A stretch of 59,229 bases of DNA from CAXQZU01 sp964228555. Lineage in GTDB: Bacteria; Planctomycetota; PLA2; JAEUHO01. Below are positions 12,901 to 21,862 of this stretch, piece by piece. The stretch covers positions 1-59,229 of the forward strand of contig CAXQZU010000003.1 in the NCBI GenBank assembly GCA_964228555.1, read 5' to 3'. A model generated the notes under the pieces. It did no database searches. It was not told the origin of the DNA and worked only from the letters and a program-made list of their open reading frames with translations. Position 1 is the first letter of the stretch. Each line of letters begins with the position of its first letter. A program made the position numbers and the translations under genes.

Positions 12901-14139
12901 ATGGGACCCCTCTCCAACGCCGTCCTGCTGCCGCGCCTGGCCCGCCAGACGCCCTCGCGCATCCTGTTCGTGGTGCTCGACGGGCTGGGGGGTGCTGTGG
13001 GGCGCGAGCCCACCGCGCTGGAGCGCTCGCACCACCCGAACCTGGACGGGCTGGCGCGCCGCTCGGCGCTGGGGCGCTACGTGCCCGTGGCCGAGGGCGT
13101 CACGCCCGGCAGCGGGCCGGGCCACCTGGCGCTGTTCGGCCACGACCCGCTCGAGGTGGAGGTGGGCCGCGGCCTGCTGGAGACGCTGGGCGTGGGCGTG
13201 GACGTGGGCGCCGGCGACGTGTGCGCGCGTGGCAACTTCTGCACGCTGGACGCCAAGGGCCTGCTGGCCGACCGGCGCGCGGGCCGCATCCCCACCGAGC
13301 AGTCGCGCCCGCTGGCCGACATGCTGCGCGAGCGCATCGCGCGCATCGAGGACGTGCAGGTGGAGGTGAACCCCGGCCTGCAGTACCGCTTCTCGGTGGT
13401 TCTGCGTGGCCCGGGGCTGGGCGACCGCGTCAGCGACACCGACCCGCAGGTGGCCGGCGTGGCGCCCTTGCCCGCGCAGGCGGCCGACCCGGCCTCGCAG
13501 AAGACGGCGCGCGTGGCCAACCGCTTCGTGGCGCTGGCGCGCGAGATCCTCGGCAGCCGCGCGCAGGCCAACGGCGTGATGCTGCGCGGCTTCTCGGGCC
13601 GCCCGCCGCTGGCCACGCTGCGCTCGATGGCCGCGCTCACGGGCTGCGCCGTGGCCGCCTACCCGGCCTACCGCGGCGTGGCGCGCCTGCTGGGCATGGA
13701 CCTCGCCCCCGGCGTGGGGCCCAGCAGCAGCATCGCCGACGAGGTGACGGCCCTCGAGCAGGCCTGGCGCAGCACGCAGCCGGCCTACGACTTCTTCTTC
13801 CTGCACGTCAAGGGCACCGACTCGGCCGGCGAGGACGGCGACGAGGCGCGCAAGGGGCAGGTGATCGAGGCCTTCGATGCCGAGGTGCCGCGCCTGCTGG
13901 CGCTGCAGCCCGACGTGATCGTCATCACGGGCGACCACAGCACGCCCGGCCCGATGGCCGGCCACTCGTGGCACCCGGTGCCCTTCCTGCTCTACGGGCC
14001 GTGGTGCGAGCCCGACGGCCTGCCGCGCTTCGACGAGCCCTCGTGCCGGCGCGGCGCGCTGGGCAACGCCGTCCCCGGCACCTCGCTGCTGCGGCTGGCG
14101 CTGGCCAACGCCGGCAAGCTGGCCAAGTTCGGCGCCTAG
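12901..14139 (+). CDS. apgM: 2,3-bisphosphoglycerate-independent phosphoglycerate mutase, archaeal type
   Basis: 412 residues, normal for the ApgM branch of the alkaline-phosphatase superfamily; interconverts 3- and 2-phosphoglycerate in glycolysis and gluconeogenesis. Motifs: LFVVLDGLGG (metal Asp), HPNLDGLA, TPGSGPGHLALFGHDP (containing the phosphorylated Ser), a central GRIPTEQSRPLADML, FFFLHVKGTDSAGEDGD (metal Asp and nearby residues) and VITGDHSTPGPMAGHSWHPVP (Asp-His metal ligands). Domain order is complete. The start is supported by a -10 box 6 nt upstream. The lnt gene begins 3 nt after the stop, so the two are probably co-transcribed, although they have no metabolic link. Confidence 0.93.
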   Translation: MGPLSNAVLLPRLARQTPSRILFVVLDGLGGAVGREPTALERSHHPNLDGLARRSALGRYVPVAEGVTPGSGPGHLALFGHDPLEVEVGRGLLETLGVGVDVGAGDVCARGNFCTLDAKGLLADRRAGRIPTEQSRPLADMLRERIARIEDVQVEVNPGLQYRFSVVLRGPGLGDRVSDTDPQVAGVAPLPAQAADPASQKTARVANRFVALAREILGSRAQANGVMLRGFSGRPPLATLRSMAALTGCAVAAYPAYRGVARLLGMDLAPGVGPSSSIADEVTALEQAWRSTQPAYDFFFLHVKGTDSAGEDGDEARKGQVIEAFDAEVPRLLALQPDVIVITGDHSTPGPMAGHSWHPVPFLLYGPWCEPDGLPRFDEPSCRRGALGNAVPGTSLLRLALANAGKLAKFGA

Positions 14140-14142
14140 CAC

Positions 14143-15846
14143 GTGCCCGCCGGCCCCGCGGCCCCGCCCCGCGTCCCGCCGCCGGCCCCCGGCGCCGCGC
14201 GCCTGCCGGCGTGGACGCGCACGCTGGGCGTGGCCTCGCTGCTGCTGCTGTGGGTGGTGTCGTTCGCGCCCGAGCCGCTGTGGTGGGGCGTGCTGCCGGG
14301 CTTCGTGGGCCTGCTGTGGCTGGTGGAGATGACGCGCAGCACGCGCGCCTTCCTCGGCTGGTCGCTGCTGTTCGGCGCGCTGGGCATCGGCTTCGGCTAC
14401 CGCTGGCTGGCGCCCACGATCCAGCTCTTCGGCGGCCTGCCGGCGCCGGCGGCCTACGGGGCCACCGCGCTGTTCGGCATCCTGGGCGTGGTGCACGGCT
14501 GGGCCTTCGCGCTGGTGCTGCGCTGGTTCCTCGTGCGCGGCACGCGCCTGCACCCGCTGGCCGTCGTGTCGCTGTGGGTGGCCTGCGAGTCGTTCGTGCC
14601 GCGCCTGTTCCCGTGGATGGCCGGCCACGGCATGGTGGACGTGGCGCCCCTGCGCCAGCTGGCCGAGTGGGGCGGCGTGCCGCTGGTGTCCTTCGCCACG
14701 CTGTGCCTCGTGGCGCCCGTGCACGAGCTGCTGCGCTGGGCCTACCCGCTGCCCGGCCGCCCGCCGGCCCGGCCCGTGGCGGCGCTGGCCACCTTCGCGG
14801 TGGGCGTGGCGCTGGGCGTGGCCGGCATGCTGCGCCACGCCGAGGTGCGCGAGGCCGAGGCGCATGCGCCCGAGCGCCTGGCCGTGGGCATCGTGCAGCC
14901 CGCCATCGGCAGCCTGGCCAAGCGCGCGGCCGAGCAGGGCCAGGGCCGTGCGGTGCGCAGCAGCGCCGAGGGCTACACGCAGGGCTCGCGCAACGCGGCC
15001 CGGCAGGGCGCCGAGCTCATCGTGTGGCCCGAGACCGCCATCACCGACAGCGTGGGCTACACCAGCGAGGCGCCGCCCGTGGTGGCCAACCACCTGCGGC
15101 GCGCGGGCTTCGAGGTGCTGGAGGAGCTGGGCCTGGACCACGACTTCCTCGTGGGCGCCTACGAGCGCAAGCCCGCCTCCGTGGGCATCACGCACGAGGG
15201 GCCGCTGCCCGACGAGCGCTGGAACGCCGCCGTGCTGCGCCGCCGCGGCGGGCGCGACGCGGCCTGGTCCTCGTTCCGCAAGGTGTACCTGATCCCCTTC
15301 GGCGAGTTCATGCCGCTGGGCCTGCCGCGCAGCATGCTGCCGCAGCGCTTCACGATGGTGCCCGGCGAGCCGCCGCAGGCGCTGCTCGAGCTGGGCAAGA
15401 AGCGCCTGCTGCCCTTCCTGTGCTACGAGGGCATCCTCGACGGCTACGTGCGCGAGGCCGCCGGCGACGAGCGGCCCGACCTGCTCGTGAGCATGGCCAA
15501 CGACTCGTGGTTCGGCGACTCGTGGGAGCCGTGGCAGCACCTGAACTTCACGCGCTTCCGCGCCGTGGAGCACGGCGTGCCGCTGGTGCGCGCCACGAAC
15601 ACCGGCGTGAGCGCCTTCGTCAGCGCCAGCGGCGAGGTCGAGGCCACGCTGGGCGTGGGCGTGGACGACGTGCTGGTGCGCGACGTGCCGCTGGTCCCGG
15701 GCGGCCGCACCCTCTACGTGCGCCTGGGCCACCACCTGCCGTGGGCCTTCCTGCTGGGCTTCGGTGCCTACGTCCTCTGGCTGCGCCGCCGCCCCGCCTC
15801 GCCGTCGCCGGCCCCGCGCCCGGCCGCCCGCCCGCCGGGGCGCTGA
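14143..15846 (+). CDS. lnt: Apolipoprotein N-acyltransferase
   Basis: 567 residues. The N-terminal half (about 1-240) is a series of membrane helices; the C-terminal half is a nitrilase-like periplasmic domain. The catalytic triad fits: Glu297 (IVWPETAITDS), Lys380 (FRKVYLIPFGEFMPLG) and Cys427 (LPFLCYEG). The downstream NDSWFGDSWEPWQH and RFRAVEHGVPLVRATNTG are also Lnt hallmarks. Lnt transfers an acyl chain from phospholipid to the N-terminal Cys of lipoproteins, consistent with the several lipoproteins here and a diderm envelope. The start is GTG 14143, 3 nt after apgM. The last 20 residues are a Pro/Arg-rich tail. Confidence 0.95.
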   Translation: MPAGPAAPPRVPPPAPGAARLPAWTRTLGVASLLLLWVVSFAPEPLWWGVLPGFVGLLWLVEMTRSTRAFLGWSLLFGALGIGFGYRWLAPTIQLFGGLPAPAAYGATALFGILGVVHGWAFALVLRWFLVRGTRLHPLAVVSLWVACESFVPRLFPWMAGHGMVDVAPLRQLAEWGGVPLVSFATLCLVAPVHELLRWAYPLPGRPPARPVAALATFAVGVALGVAGMLRHAEVREAEAHAPERLAVGIVQPAIGSLAKRAAEQGQGRAVRSSAEGYTQGSRNAARQGAELIVWPETAITDSVGYTSEAPPVVANHLRRAGFEVLEELGLDHDFLVGAYERKPASVGITHEGPLPDERWNAAVLRRRGGRDAAWSSFRKVYLIPFGEFMPLGLPRSMLPQRFTMVPGEPPQALLELGKKRLLPFLCYEGILDGYVREAAGDERPDLLVSMANDSWFGDSWEPWQHLNFTRFRAVEHGVPLVRATNTGVSAFVSASGEVEATLGVGVDDVLVRDVPLVPGGRTLYVRLGHHLPWAFLLGFGAYVLWLRRRPASPSPAPRPAARPPGR

Positions 15847-15922
15847 GCCGCTCGGGGCCCACGACGGGCCGGGCGGGGCGAGCGCGTGGTGGGCAAGGGC
15901 TGCGAGCGGGGCGCGGGCGGGC

Positions 15923-17623
15923 TCAGAGCGGCTCGACGGCCACCGTGAGGTCGCGCAGCTCGCCCTCGCGCAGGGAGACGCGCGTGCGCGTGGGGCGCAG
16001 GTCGTCGCTGGTCACCTCGACGTCGTAGTCGCCGGTGGCGAGGCCGCCCAGCAGGATGCCCTCGCCGCTGGCGGCCAGGTCGGGGGTGTCGCCGGCGCCG
16101 TCGGGGGTGGCGTCGTGGGGCAGGGCGGGCACCACCTCGCCGGCCTGCAGCAGGCGGAAGCGCACGACGCGGGCCTGGGCGGCCGTGAAGCGCACGCGCA
16201 GGAGGGCGGAGGGACGCAGCCGCACGCGCTGCTCGGACTCGGTGCCGCCGGCCACGCGGGCCTCCAGGCGCAGCGGGGCGTGGGCGTGGGTGCGCAGCAG
16301 CAGCTCGTAGCGCCCGGGCGGCAGGCCCAGCAGGCGCAGGTCCTTGCCGTGCTCGACCAGCGTGCCGCCGCCCAGCGCCTGGCCGTCCAGCGCGCGCAGG
16401 GCGGGCGCGGCCGCGGACTGCTGGTCCCAGGGCAGGGGCTGGCCGGCCTCGTCCTCGAAGGCGATGCGCAGGCTGCCCTGCTGGGCGTCGCGCAGCAGGG
16501 TGACCGGCAGCACGAGGTCGCCGCTGGAGGGGATGGCCTGCGCGCTGCGCCGCCAGGGCGCGTAGCCCGGGGCCTTCACCTCGACGTCCACCGTGCCGGC
16601 ATCCTCCGGCACGAGGAAGGGCTGCGTGAGCACGCCGTCGCTGGTCTCGCTGCCCTGCACCTGCAGCAGGCCGATGCGCTCCTCGCGCTCCGCGCCGTAG
16701 GCCACGCGGAAGGTGGGATGCTCGACGGGCCGGCCGTCGTCGGTGCGCAGGCGGAAGGCCACGCGGCAGGCGCGCACCAGCTCGTAGCGGCGCTCGCCCG
16801 GGCGCGAGGGGTCCTCGTCCACCTCGCGCGGCATGTGGTCCTCGGCGCCGATGCGCAGCACCAGCAGTCCGGGCAGCAGGCCGTCCACCACGAAGCGGCC
16901 CTGCTCGTCGGTCCACGCCTCGCCGGCGTGGCCCGGCTCGACGGGCACGCCCTTGGCCGCGAGCTGGCGTGCCTCCAGCGAGGCATCGGCCAGCGGCTTG
17001 CCGCTGCGGTCCACCACGGTGCCGCGCAGCTGCAGCGCGGGGCGCAGGCGCAGCAGCACCTCGTCCGTCCCGCGCACGCCGCAGGCGAGGCCCACCACGT
17101 GCCCGGCCGCGCGTGCGAAGACGTCCAGGCCGGCGGCGCTGGGCGCGGGCACCTGCCCCTCGCGCAGCTGGGCCAGGCCGCTGGCGTCGGTGGGCGTGCC
17201 CCACACCACGCGCGAGGAGAGCACCGAGGTGGGCCGGCCGGGGTCGTCCTCGGCGCGCGGCAGGCGCGGGCAGGGCTGCCGCGCCGGCTCGCACCACACC
17301 ACGGCACCGGCCAGCGGCTGGCCACGCACCTCGTCGAGCACGCGCACGCGCAGCACGACGGCGGCCGGGGCGGCGGGGGGGCCCTCCGCGGGCGTGCGCC
17401 CGGGCGGCGCGCTGCCGGCGGGGCCGCTGCCGGGCGCGCGGCGCGGTGCGCTGCCGGCCGTGCCGGGCTGCGCCTCCAGCACGGGGCCCGCCGTGGGCGT
17501 GGCCTCGGGCCGCTCGCCCTCGTCCACCACGGCGTCGCCGGGTCCGGGGCCGGCGCCCAGCCACAGCCAGGCGCCGGCCGCGAGGCCGGCCAGCACCAGC
17601 AGCAGCAACGCGAGGCGCGCCAT
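15923..17623 (-). CDS. Signal-anchored protein with carboxypeptidase-regulatory-like repeats
   Basis: 566 residues. Residues 1-25 are a hydrophobic signal anchor (LALLLLVLAGLAAGAWLWLG), followed by about 65 Pro/Ala/Gly-rich residues as a spacer. From about residue 90 come several beta-sandwich units with the CarboxypepD_reg pattern: LDEVRGQPLAGAVVWCEP, LQLRGTVVDRSGKPLADASL with WTDEQGRFVVDGLLPG, VDVEVKAPGYAPWRR and LLGLPPGRYELLL. Such domains are usually envelope or extracellular scaffolding. No enzyme motif. It is the third gene of a minus-strand run and has its own putative leaderless promoter. Similar in plan to the genes at 55409 and 57674. Confidence 0.75.
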   Translation of the reverse strand: MARLALLLLVLAGLAAGAWLWLGAGPGPGDAVVDEGERPEATPTAGPVLEAQPGTAGSAPRRAPGSGPAGSAPPGRTPAEGPPAAPAAVVLRVRVLDEVRGQPLAGAVVWCEPARQPCPRLPRAEDDPGRPTSVLSSRVVWGTPTDASGLAQLREGQVPAPSAAGLDVFARAAGHVVGLACGVRGTDEVLLRLRPALQLRGTVVDRSGKPLADASLEARQLAAKGVPVEPGHAGEAWTDEQGRFVVDGLLPGLLVLRIGAEDHMPREVDEDPSRPGERRYELVRACRVAFRLRTDDGRPVEHPTFRVAYGAEREERIGLLQVQGSETSDGVLTQPFLVPEDAGTVDVEVKAPGYAPWRRSAQAIPSSGDLVLPVTLLRDAQQGSLRIAFEDEAGQPLPWDQQSAAAPALRALDGQALGGGTLVEHGKDLRLLGLPPGRYELLLRTHAHAPLRLEARVAGGTESEQRVRLRPSALLRVRFTAAQARVVRFRLLQAGEVVPALPHDATPDGAGDTPDLAASGEGILLGGLATGDYDVEVTSDDLRPTRTRVSLREGELRDLTVAVEPL

Positions 17624-17629
17624 GGCGCC

Positions 17630-17635
17630 ACCCTA
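17630..17635 (-). promoter_or_regulatory. -10 box of gene at 17623
   Basis: On the minus strand TAGGGT is followed by 6 nt (GGCGCC) and ATG; predicts leaderless transcription. Confidence 0.5.
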
Positions 17636-17662
17636 CCGCAGGGCCGGCGGCGGCGCGCCGGC

Positions 17663-18799
17663 TCAGCCCAGCAGCAGCGCGGCCAGCCGCTCGGCCACGC
17701 GGCTGCCCAGCGCCACGCCCATGCCCGACATGCGCACGCCCACCACGAGGTGGGGCGCGCGGCGCTCGACGATGGGGGCGCGCTGGCTGCCGAAGGCCAT
17801 GATGCCCGCCCAGCGCCGCTCGATGGCCACGGGGCGGCCCGGCAGCACCACCTCGGCGAGGAAGCGCTCCAGCAGGCCCTGGATGGCGGGCGTGGTGGCC
17901 ATCTCCAGCTGCGTCTCGCCGGCCACGTCGCTGTGGCGCCCGCCGCCCAGCAGCACGCGGTCGCCCACGCCGCGGAAGTAGAGGTCGCCGCCGTCGTGGT
18001 GGAAGGTGCCCTGGAGCGGGTGCCCGCCGGGCAGCGCCGCGGTGAGCAGCACCTGCCCGCGGCCCGGCACCACGTCCAGCCCGGGCACCAGCGCGGGGGC
18101 GAAGGCGTTGGTGGTGACGGCCACCTGCGGCGCGCGCAAGCAGAGGCGCCCGGCAGGGTGCGCGCGGCGCACCCACAGGCGCGCGCCGCCGGGATGGGCT
18201 TCCAGCTGCTCGACCTCCACGCCCGAGAGCAGCGTGGCCCCCAGCCGCTGGGCGCGCGCCTGCAGCGCGCGCAGCATGCGCCCGGGGTGCAGCGCGCCCT
18301 CGCCGCGGCTGCGCACCAGCCACGGCACGCGCGCGCGCGGGAAGCCCATGCGCGCGAGGCCCTCGGGGTCGGGTGCGTAGGCGTCGAAGCCCAGCACCGG
18401 CCTGAGCCAGGCGTTGAGCTCGGGCAGGCGCTCGGCCACCTCGCCCTGCGCGGGGCCCAGCAGGTCGTAGCCCGGCAGCTCCTCGTAGCCCAGCGCCTCG
18501 TCGCCCACGCGCTCGCGCAGGCGCTGGAGGCCGCGCCAGCGCTCGCCCACCAGTTCCTGCGCGCGGGCCACGCCCTCGCCCTGCCCGTCGGCGAGGATCT
18601 CGCTGGCGCTGCCGTAGCAGGCGAAGCCCGCGTTGCGCCCGCTGGCGCCGCTGGGCAGCGGCCCGCGCTCGAGCACCAGCACGCGCAGCGCGGGGCGCCG
18701 CTCCAGCAGCTCGCAGGCGGTGGAGAGGCCCACGATGCCGCCGCCCACGACGGCCACGTCGTAGTCCAGCAGGGCCGTCTCCTCCCACCAGCTCAGCAC
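17663..18799 (-). CDS. FAD-dependent amine/amino-acid oxidoreductase (DAO family)
   Basis: 378 residues from GTG 18799. The N-terminal Rossmann motif DYDVAVVGGGIVGLSTACEL binds FAD; RNAGFACYGSASE and a late GVRMSGMGVALGSRVAE (second FAD contact) fit the DAO family, which oxidises D-amino acids, glycine, sarcosine or similar C-N bonds. GDLYFRGVGDRVLLGGGRH resembles the central substrate/FAD region. The GTG overlaps the last 7 nt of the upstream gene, indicating translational coupling. The substrate is unknown; the pairing with a cobalamin-type binding protein is unexplained. Confidence 0.8.
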   Translation of the reverse strand: MLSWWEETALLDYDVAVVGGGIVGLSTACELLERRPALRVLVLERGPLPSGASGRNAGFACYGSASEILADGQGEGVARAQELVGERWRGLQRLRERVGDEALGYEELPGYDLLGPAQGEVAERLPELNAWLRPVLGFDAYAPDPEGLARMGFPRARVPWLVRSRGEGALHPGRMLRALQARAQRLGATLLSGVEVEQLEAHPGGARLWVRRAHPAGRLCLRAPQVAVTTNAFAPALVPGLDVVPGRGQVLLTAALPGGHPLQGTFHHDGGDLYFRGVGDRVLLGGGRHSDVAGETQLEMATTPAIQGLLERFLAEVVLPGRPVAIERRWAGIMAFGSQRAPIVERRAPHLVVGVRMSGMGVALGSRVAERLAALLLG

Positions 18800-19584
18800 G
18801 CGGCGGCCTCCGCCACGATGCGCTCCAGCGCGTCGAGCCCGTCGGTGAGGGCCGCCGGCCCCGGCTGCAGGATGATGGCGCTGGGCAGCTCGTGGATGCG
18901 CCCGGCGCGCACGGCGGGCAGGCCGGACCAGCCGGGCCGCGTGGCGAAGGAGGCGAGGTCCACCGGCTTGCCGCACCACGAGGCCACGATCACCTCGGGG
19001 TCGCGGGCACGCACCTCGTCGTGCGTCACGAAGCGCTCGCGCGCCAGCCGGCCCGTGCTGCGCTCGGCGAAGATGTCCTCGCCGCCGGCGACGGCCACCA
19101 GCTCGCTCACCCAGCGGATGGCGCTGATGCCGGGGTCGGGCCACTCCTCGAAGTAGACGCGCGGCCGGCGGGGCAGGCGCGCGGCGCGTGCGCGCACGGC
19201 CTCCAGCCGCGCGCGCCAGCCCGCCACCAGCGCCGCGGCGCGCGCCTCCGGGCCGACGATGCGGCCCAGCAGCAGCATGGTGTCGAGGATCTCCTCGAGG
19301 CTGCGCTGGTTGGTGATGAGCACGTTGAGGTTGGCGCGCACCAGCTGCGCGGCCAGGTCGGCCTGGATGTCGCTGAAGCCGATCACGAGGTCGGGGGCCA
19401 GCTCGACGATCTTGCGCACGTTGCCGCCGGTGAAGCCCGAGACCACCGGCGCCTGCTCGCGCGCGCCCGGCGGGCGGCAGGTCCAGGCGCTCAGGCCCAC
19501 GATGCGCCCGCCCTCGCCCAGCAGGTGGAGCAGCTCCGTGGGCTCCTCCGTCAGGCACACGATGCGGCGCGGGTGCGAGGCCAT
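18793..19584 (-). CDS. Cobalamin/metal-chelate binding protein, BtuF-like, without signal peptide
   Basis: 263 residues. The opening PRRIVCLTEEPTELLHLLGE, then RIVGLSAWTCRPPGAR, KIVELAPDLVIGFSDIQADL and the C-terminal AGRIHELPSAIILQPGPA follow the helical-backbone metal-receptor family (BtuF, FhuD), ABC-transporter solute-binding proteins for vitamin B12 or iron chelates. There is no signal peptide or lipobox, so this copy should stay in the cytoplasm; unexported BtuF-like proteins exist in other bacteria. No permease or ATPase genes are adjacent. ATG 19584 has a -10 box 7 nt upstream. The ligand is not determinable. Confidence 0.75.
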   Translation of the reverse strand: MASHPRRIVCLTEEPTELLHLLGEGGRIVGLSAWTCRPPGAREQAPVVSGFTGGNVRKIVELAPDLVIGFSDIQADLAAQLVRANLNVLITNQRSLEEILDTMLLLGRIVGPEARAAALVAGWRARLEAVRARAARLPRRPRVYFEEWPDPGISAIRWVSELVAVAGGEDIFAERSTGRLARERFVTHDEVRARDPEVIVASWCGKPVDLASFATRPGWSGLPAVRAGRIHELPSAIILQPGPAALTDGLDALERIVAEAAAC

Positions 19585-19591
19585 GGCCGGG

Positions 19592-19597
19592 AGCCTA
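19592..19597 (-). promoter_or_regulatory. -10 box of cobalamin-binding-like gene
   Basis: Minus-strand TAGGCT, 7 nt before ATG 19584. The divergent gene has its own -10 about 60 bp away. Confidence 0.5.
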
Positions 19598-19656
19598 GCC
19601 GGGGCGGGCGCACGGGCGGAACGCCAGCGGGTGCGGCCTCGCGGGGCGCCCTGCGC

Positions 19657-19662
19657 TACCTT
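19657..19662 (+). promoter_or_regulatory. -10 box of the GDDxY-repeat gene
   Basis: TACCTT 15 nt before ATG 19678, giving a leader of about 9 nt that consists mainly of GGAGG (19669-19673). Confidence 0.4.
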
Positions 19663-19677
19663 GCGCGCGGAGGTCCC

Positions 19678-21843
19678 ATGCCGCGCATCCTGTCCTGCCT
19701 CGTGCTCGCCTGTGCCTGCCTGCTGTTGCCCGCCGGGGCGGGATCGGCCGGCGAGGTGCCTGCGGGTGCCCCTGCGGCTGCGCCCGGCGCCGACCTGCTG
19801 GACGAGGCGCTGGCAGTGGCCGGGCTGGAGCGCGCCACGCTGGGCTGGCGCGCGCGCGGCTGGTGGGCGGGCTACCCCGAGGCCAGCCACAAGCTGCGCC
19901 ACGTGGACGACCTCTTCGACCGCCCGCTGGCGACCGTGCCCTTCGCGCGCACGCTGGGGGCGGGCGCGCGCGACCTGCTGGACCCGGCGCGCGCCGGCGA
20001 GCGCGGCTCGCGCGGCGCCGGCTGGCTGCACCGCGCGGCGCACCTGCTGGGCGTGGACCGGCGCATGGGCGCCTTCCGGTCCTACGCGGTCAACCTCGTG
20101 GCCGAGCCCACGCCGCTGGCCGAGGCGGTGCTGGCCGCGCACCGCCACGCGGGGCGGCCCACGCGCTACGTCACCTTCGGCGAAGAGTCGCCCTACCCGC
20201 TGCTGGAGAAGGACCTGCGCGCACGCTGCGCCGTGCTGCCCGAGGCCGTGAGCGGGCTGCTGGGCCGGCTGGTGCTGGACCTGCTGGACGCGCAGGGCTG
20301 GGCCGGGCGCGCGTGGCGCAACGTGCCCATGGAGCTGCGCGCGGCCGTGGCGCGGCGGCTGGACCTGGGCGTGGAGGAGGTGGATGCGCTCGACCACGAG
20401 CCCGCCCTCGACGACGTGCTGGCACGCTGGGACGAGGCCAGCCTGTGGTACGCGGGCCTCAAGGCGGTGGAGGCGCTGGACCGCGCGCGCACGGGCCTCA
20501 CGGCCGCGCTGGCGGCGCTGCCCGACAGCGCGGCGCTGGTGGGGCTGTCGCTGGCGCTGGACACGCCGCTGGGGCGCCTGCGCGTGCGTGGCACGGGCGA
20601 CGACGTGCACGAGGCCGGCGAGGCCTTCGACTGGATCGTGGTGGACCTGGGCGGCAATGACGCCTACCGCGGGCGCGTGGCCTGCAGCGACCCGGCGCAC
20701 CCCGTGAGCGTGCTGCTGGACCTCGAGGGCGACGACACCTACGGCACCACGCCCGGCTTCGAGGGCGGCACGCAGGGCGTGGGGCTGGTGGGCGTGGGCC
20801 TGCTGCTGGACGCCGCCGGCAACGATCGCTACGAGGCGCACGGCACGCTGGCGCAGGGTGCCGGGCAGCTTGGCCTCGGCGCGCTCATCGACCTCGCGGG
20901 CGACGACGCCTACGAGGCCTGGTACGGCGCGCAGGGCGCGGCGTGGTTCGGCGTGGGGCTGCTGTTCGACACGGCGGGCCAGGATCGCTACCGCGTGCGC
21001 AGCGACGGGCAGGGCTTCGGCGGCGCCGGCGGCGTGGGCACGCTGGCCGACCGCGCAGGCGACGACGCCTACGAGGCGGTGGTGGACGGCGCCGCCGCGG
21101 GCCGGCCCTCGTACCACACGCAGGGCAAGGTGGCCGTGAGCAACGCGCAGGGCTGCTCGATGGGCCGGCGCGGCGACGGCGCCGACGGCCACTCGTGGGC
21201 CGGCGGGCTGGGCAGCCTGCTGGACGTGGAGGGCAAGGACACCTACGTGGCGGGCAACTGGGCGCAGGGCTGCGGCTACTGGTTCGGCACCGGCCTGCTG
21301 TGGGACGGCGCCGGCGACGACGTGCTGCGCGCCCACGGCTGGGCGCAGGGCTCGGGGGCGCACTTCTGCGTGGGCATCTGCGTGGACGAGGCCGGCGACG
21401 ACGTGCACGAGGTGGCGCAGGACTGGGGCCCGGGCTACGGGCACGACTTCACGGTGGGGGTGCTCTACGACGGCGGCGGCAACGACCGCCACGCGGCCGG
21501 CAGCTCGGGGCTGGGCTGGTCCATCAACCGCAGCGTGGGCCTGCTGCTGGACGCCGGCGGCGACGACACCTACGCCTTCGCCAAGGCAGGCCTGCAGGTG
21601 GGCACGGCGGTCTTCGACGCACGCCTGCTGGACCGCGGCGGCCCCTCGCGCTACTGGACCGAGAGCAGCTCGCTGGGCCTGCTGGTGGACGCGGGCGGCC
21701 GCGACACCTACCCCGAGGGCTTCGCCGACGGCGGCACGCGCAGCGACGCGCCCGGCAGCGACAACGTGCGCGCGCGCAACCGCGGCGTGGCGCTGGACCG
21801 GGCCGCGGGCACGCTGGACGTGGAGCGACCGCAGCTGCGCTAG
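19678..21843 (+). CDS. Secreted protein with about 13 tandem 'D-x-x-GDDxY' repeats
   Basis: 721 residues. A signal peptide (LSCLVLACACLLLPAGAGSAG) is followed by a helical segment to about residue 315 with no recognised domain. Residues 315-680 are a tandem array of about 13 units of some 25-35 residues: LLDAAGNDRYEAHG, LIDLAGDDAYEAWYG, LFDTAGQDRYRVRSD, LADRAGDDAYEAV, LLDAGGDDTYAFAK and others, often followed by Q/W-G-xG stretches. The regular acidic turns (GDD, GND, GKD) suggest a calcium-binding beta-solenoid or beta-roll, but the unit does not match the RTX nonapeptide. Spacing between units is uneven. I know no assigned function. Confidence 0.75.
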   Translation: MPRILSCLVLACACLLLPAGAGSAGEVPAGAPAAAPGADLLDEALAVAGLERATLGWRARGWWAGYPEASHKLRHVDDLFDRPLATVPFARTLGAGARDLLDPARAGERGSRGAGWLHRAAHLLGVDRRMGAFRSYAVNLVAEPTPLAEAVLAAHRHAGRPTRYVTFGEESPYPLLEKDLRARCAVLPEAVSGLLGRLVLDLLDAQGWAGRAWRNVPMELRAAVARRLDLGVEEVDALDHEPALDDVLARWDEASLWYAGLKAVEALDRARTGLTAALAALPDSAALVGLSLALDTPLGRLRVRGTGDDVHEAGEAFDWIVVDLGGNDAYRGRVACSDPAHPVSVLLDLEGDDTYGTTPGFEGGTQGVGLVGVGLLLDAAGNDRYEAHGTLAQGAGQLGLGALIDLAGDDAYEAWYGAQGAAWFGVGLLFDTAGQDRYRVRSDGQGFGGAGGVGTLADRAGDDAYEAVVDGAAAGRPSYHTQGKVAVSNAQGCSMGRRGDGADGHSWAGGLGSLLDVEGKDTYVAGNWAQGCGYWFGTGLLWDGAGDDVLRAHGWAQGSGAHFCVGICVDEAGDDVHEVAQDWGPGYGHDFTVGVLYDGGGNDRHAAGSSGLGWSINRSVGLLLDAGGDDTYAFAKAGLQVGTAVFDARLLDRGGPSRYWTESSSLGLLVDAGGRDTYPEGFADGGTRSDAPGSDNVRARNRGVALDRAAGTLDVERPQLR

Positions 21844-21862
21844 GGCCGGAGCGCCCTGCGCC

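Noticed and set aside
15856..15870. GGCCC-ACGAC-GGGCC hairpin between lnt and the convergent gene as a terminator
   Set aside because: Only 5 bp with no T-tract; such stems are frequent by chance at this GC content.
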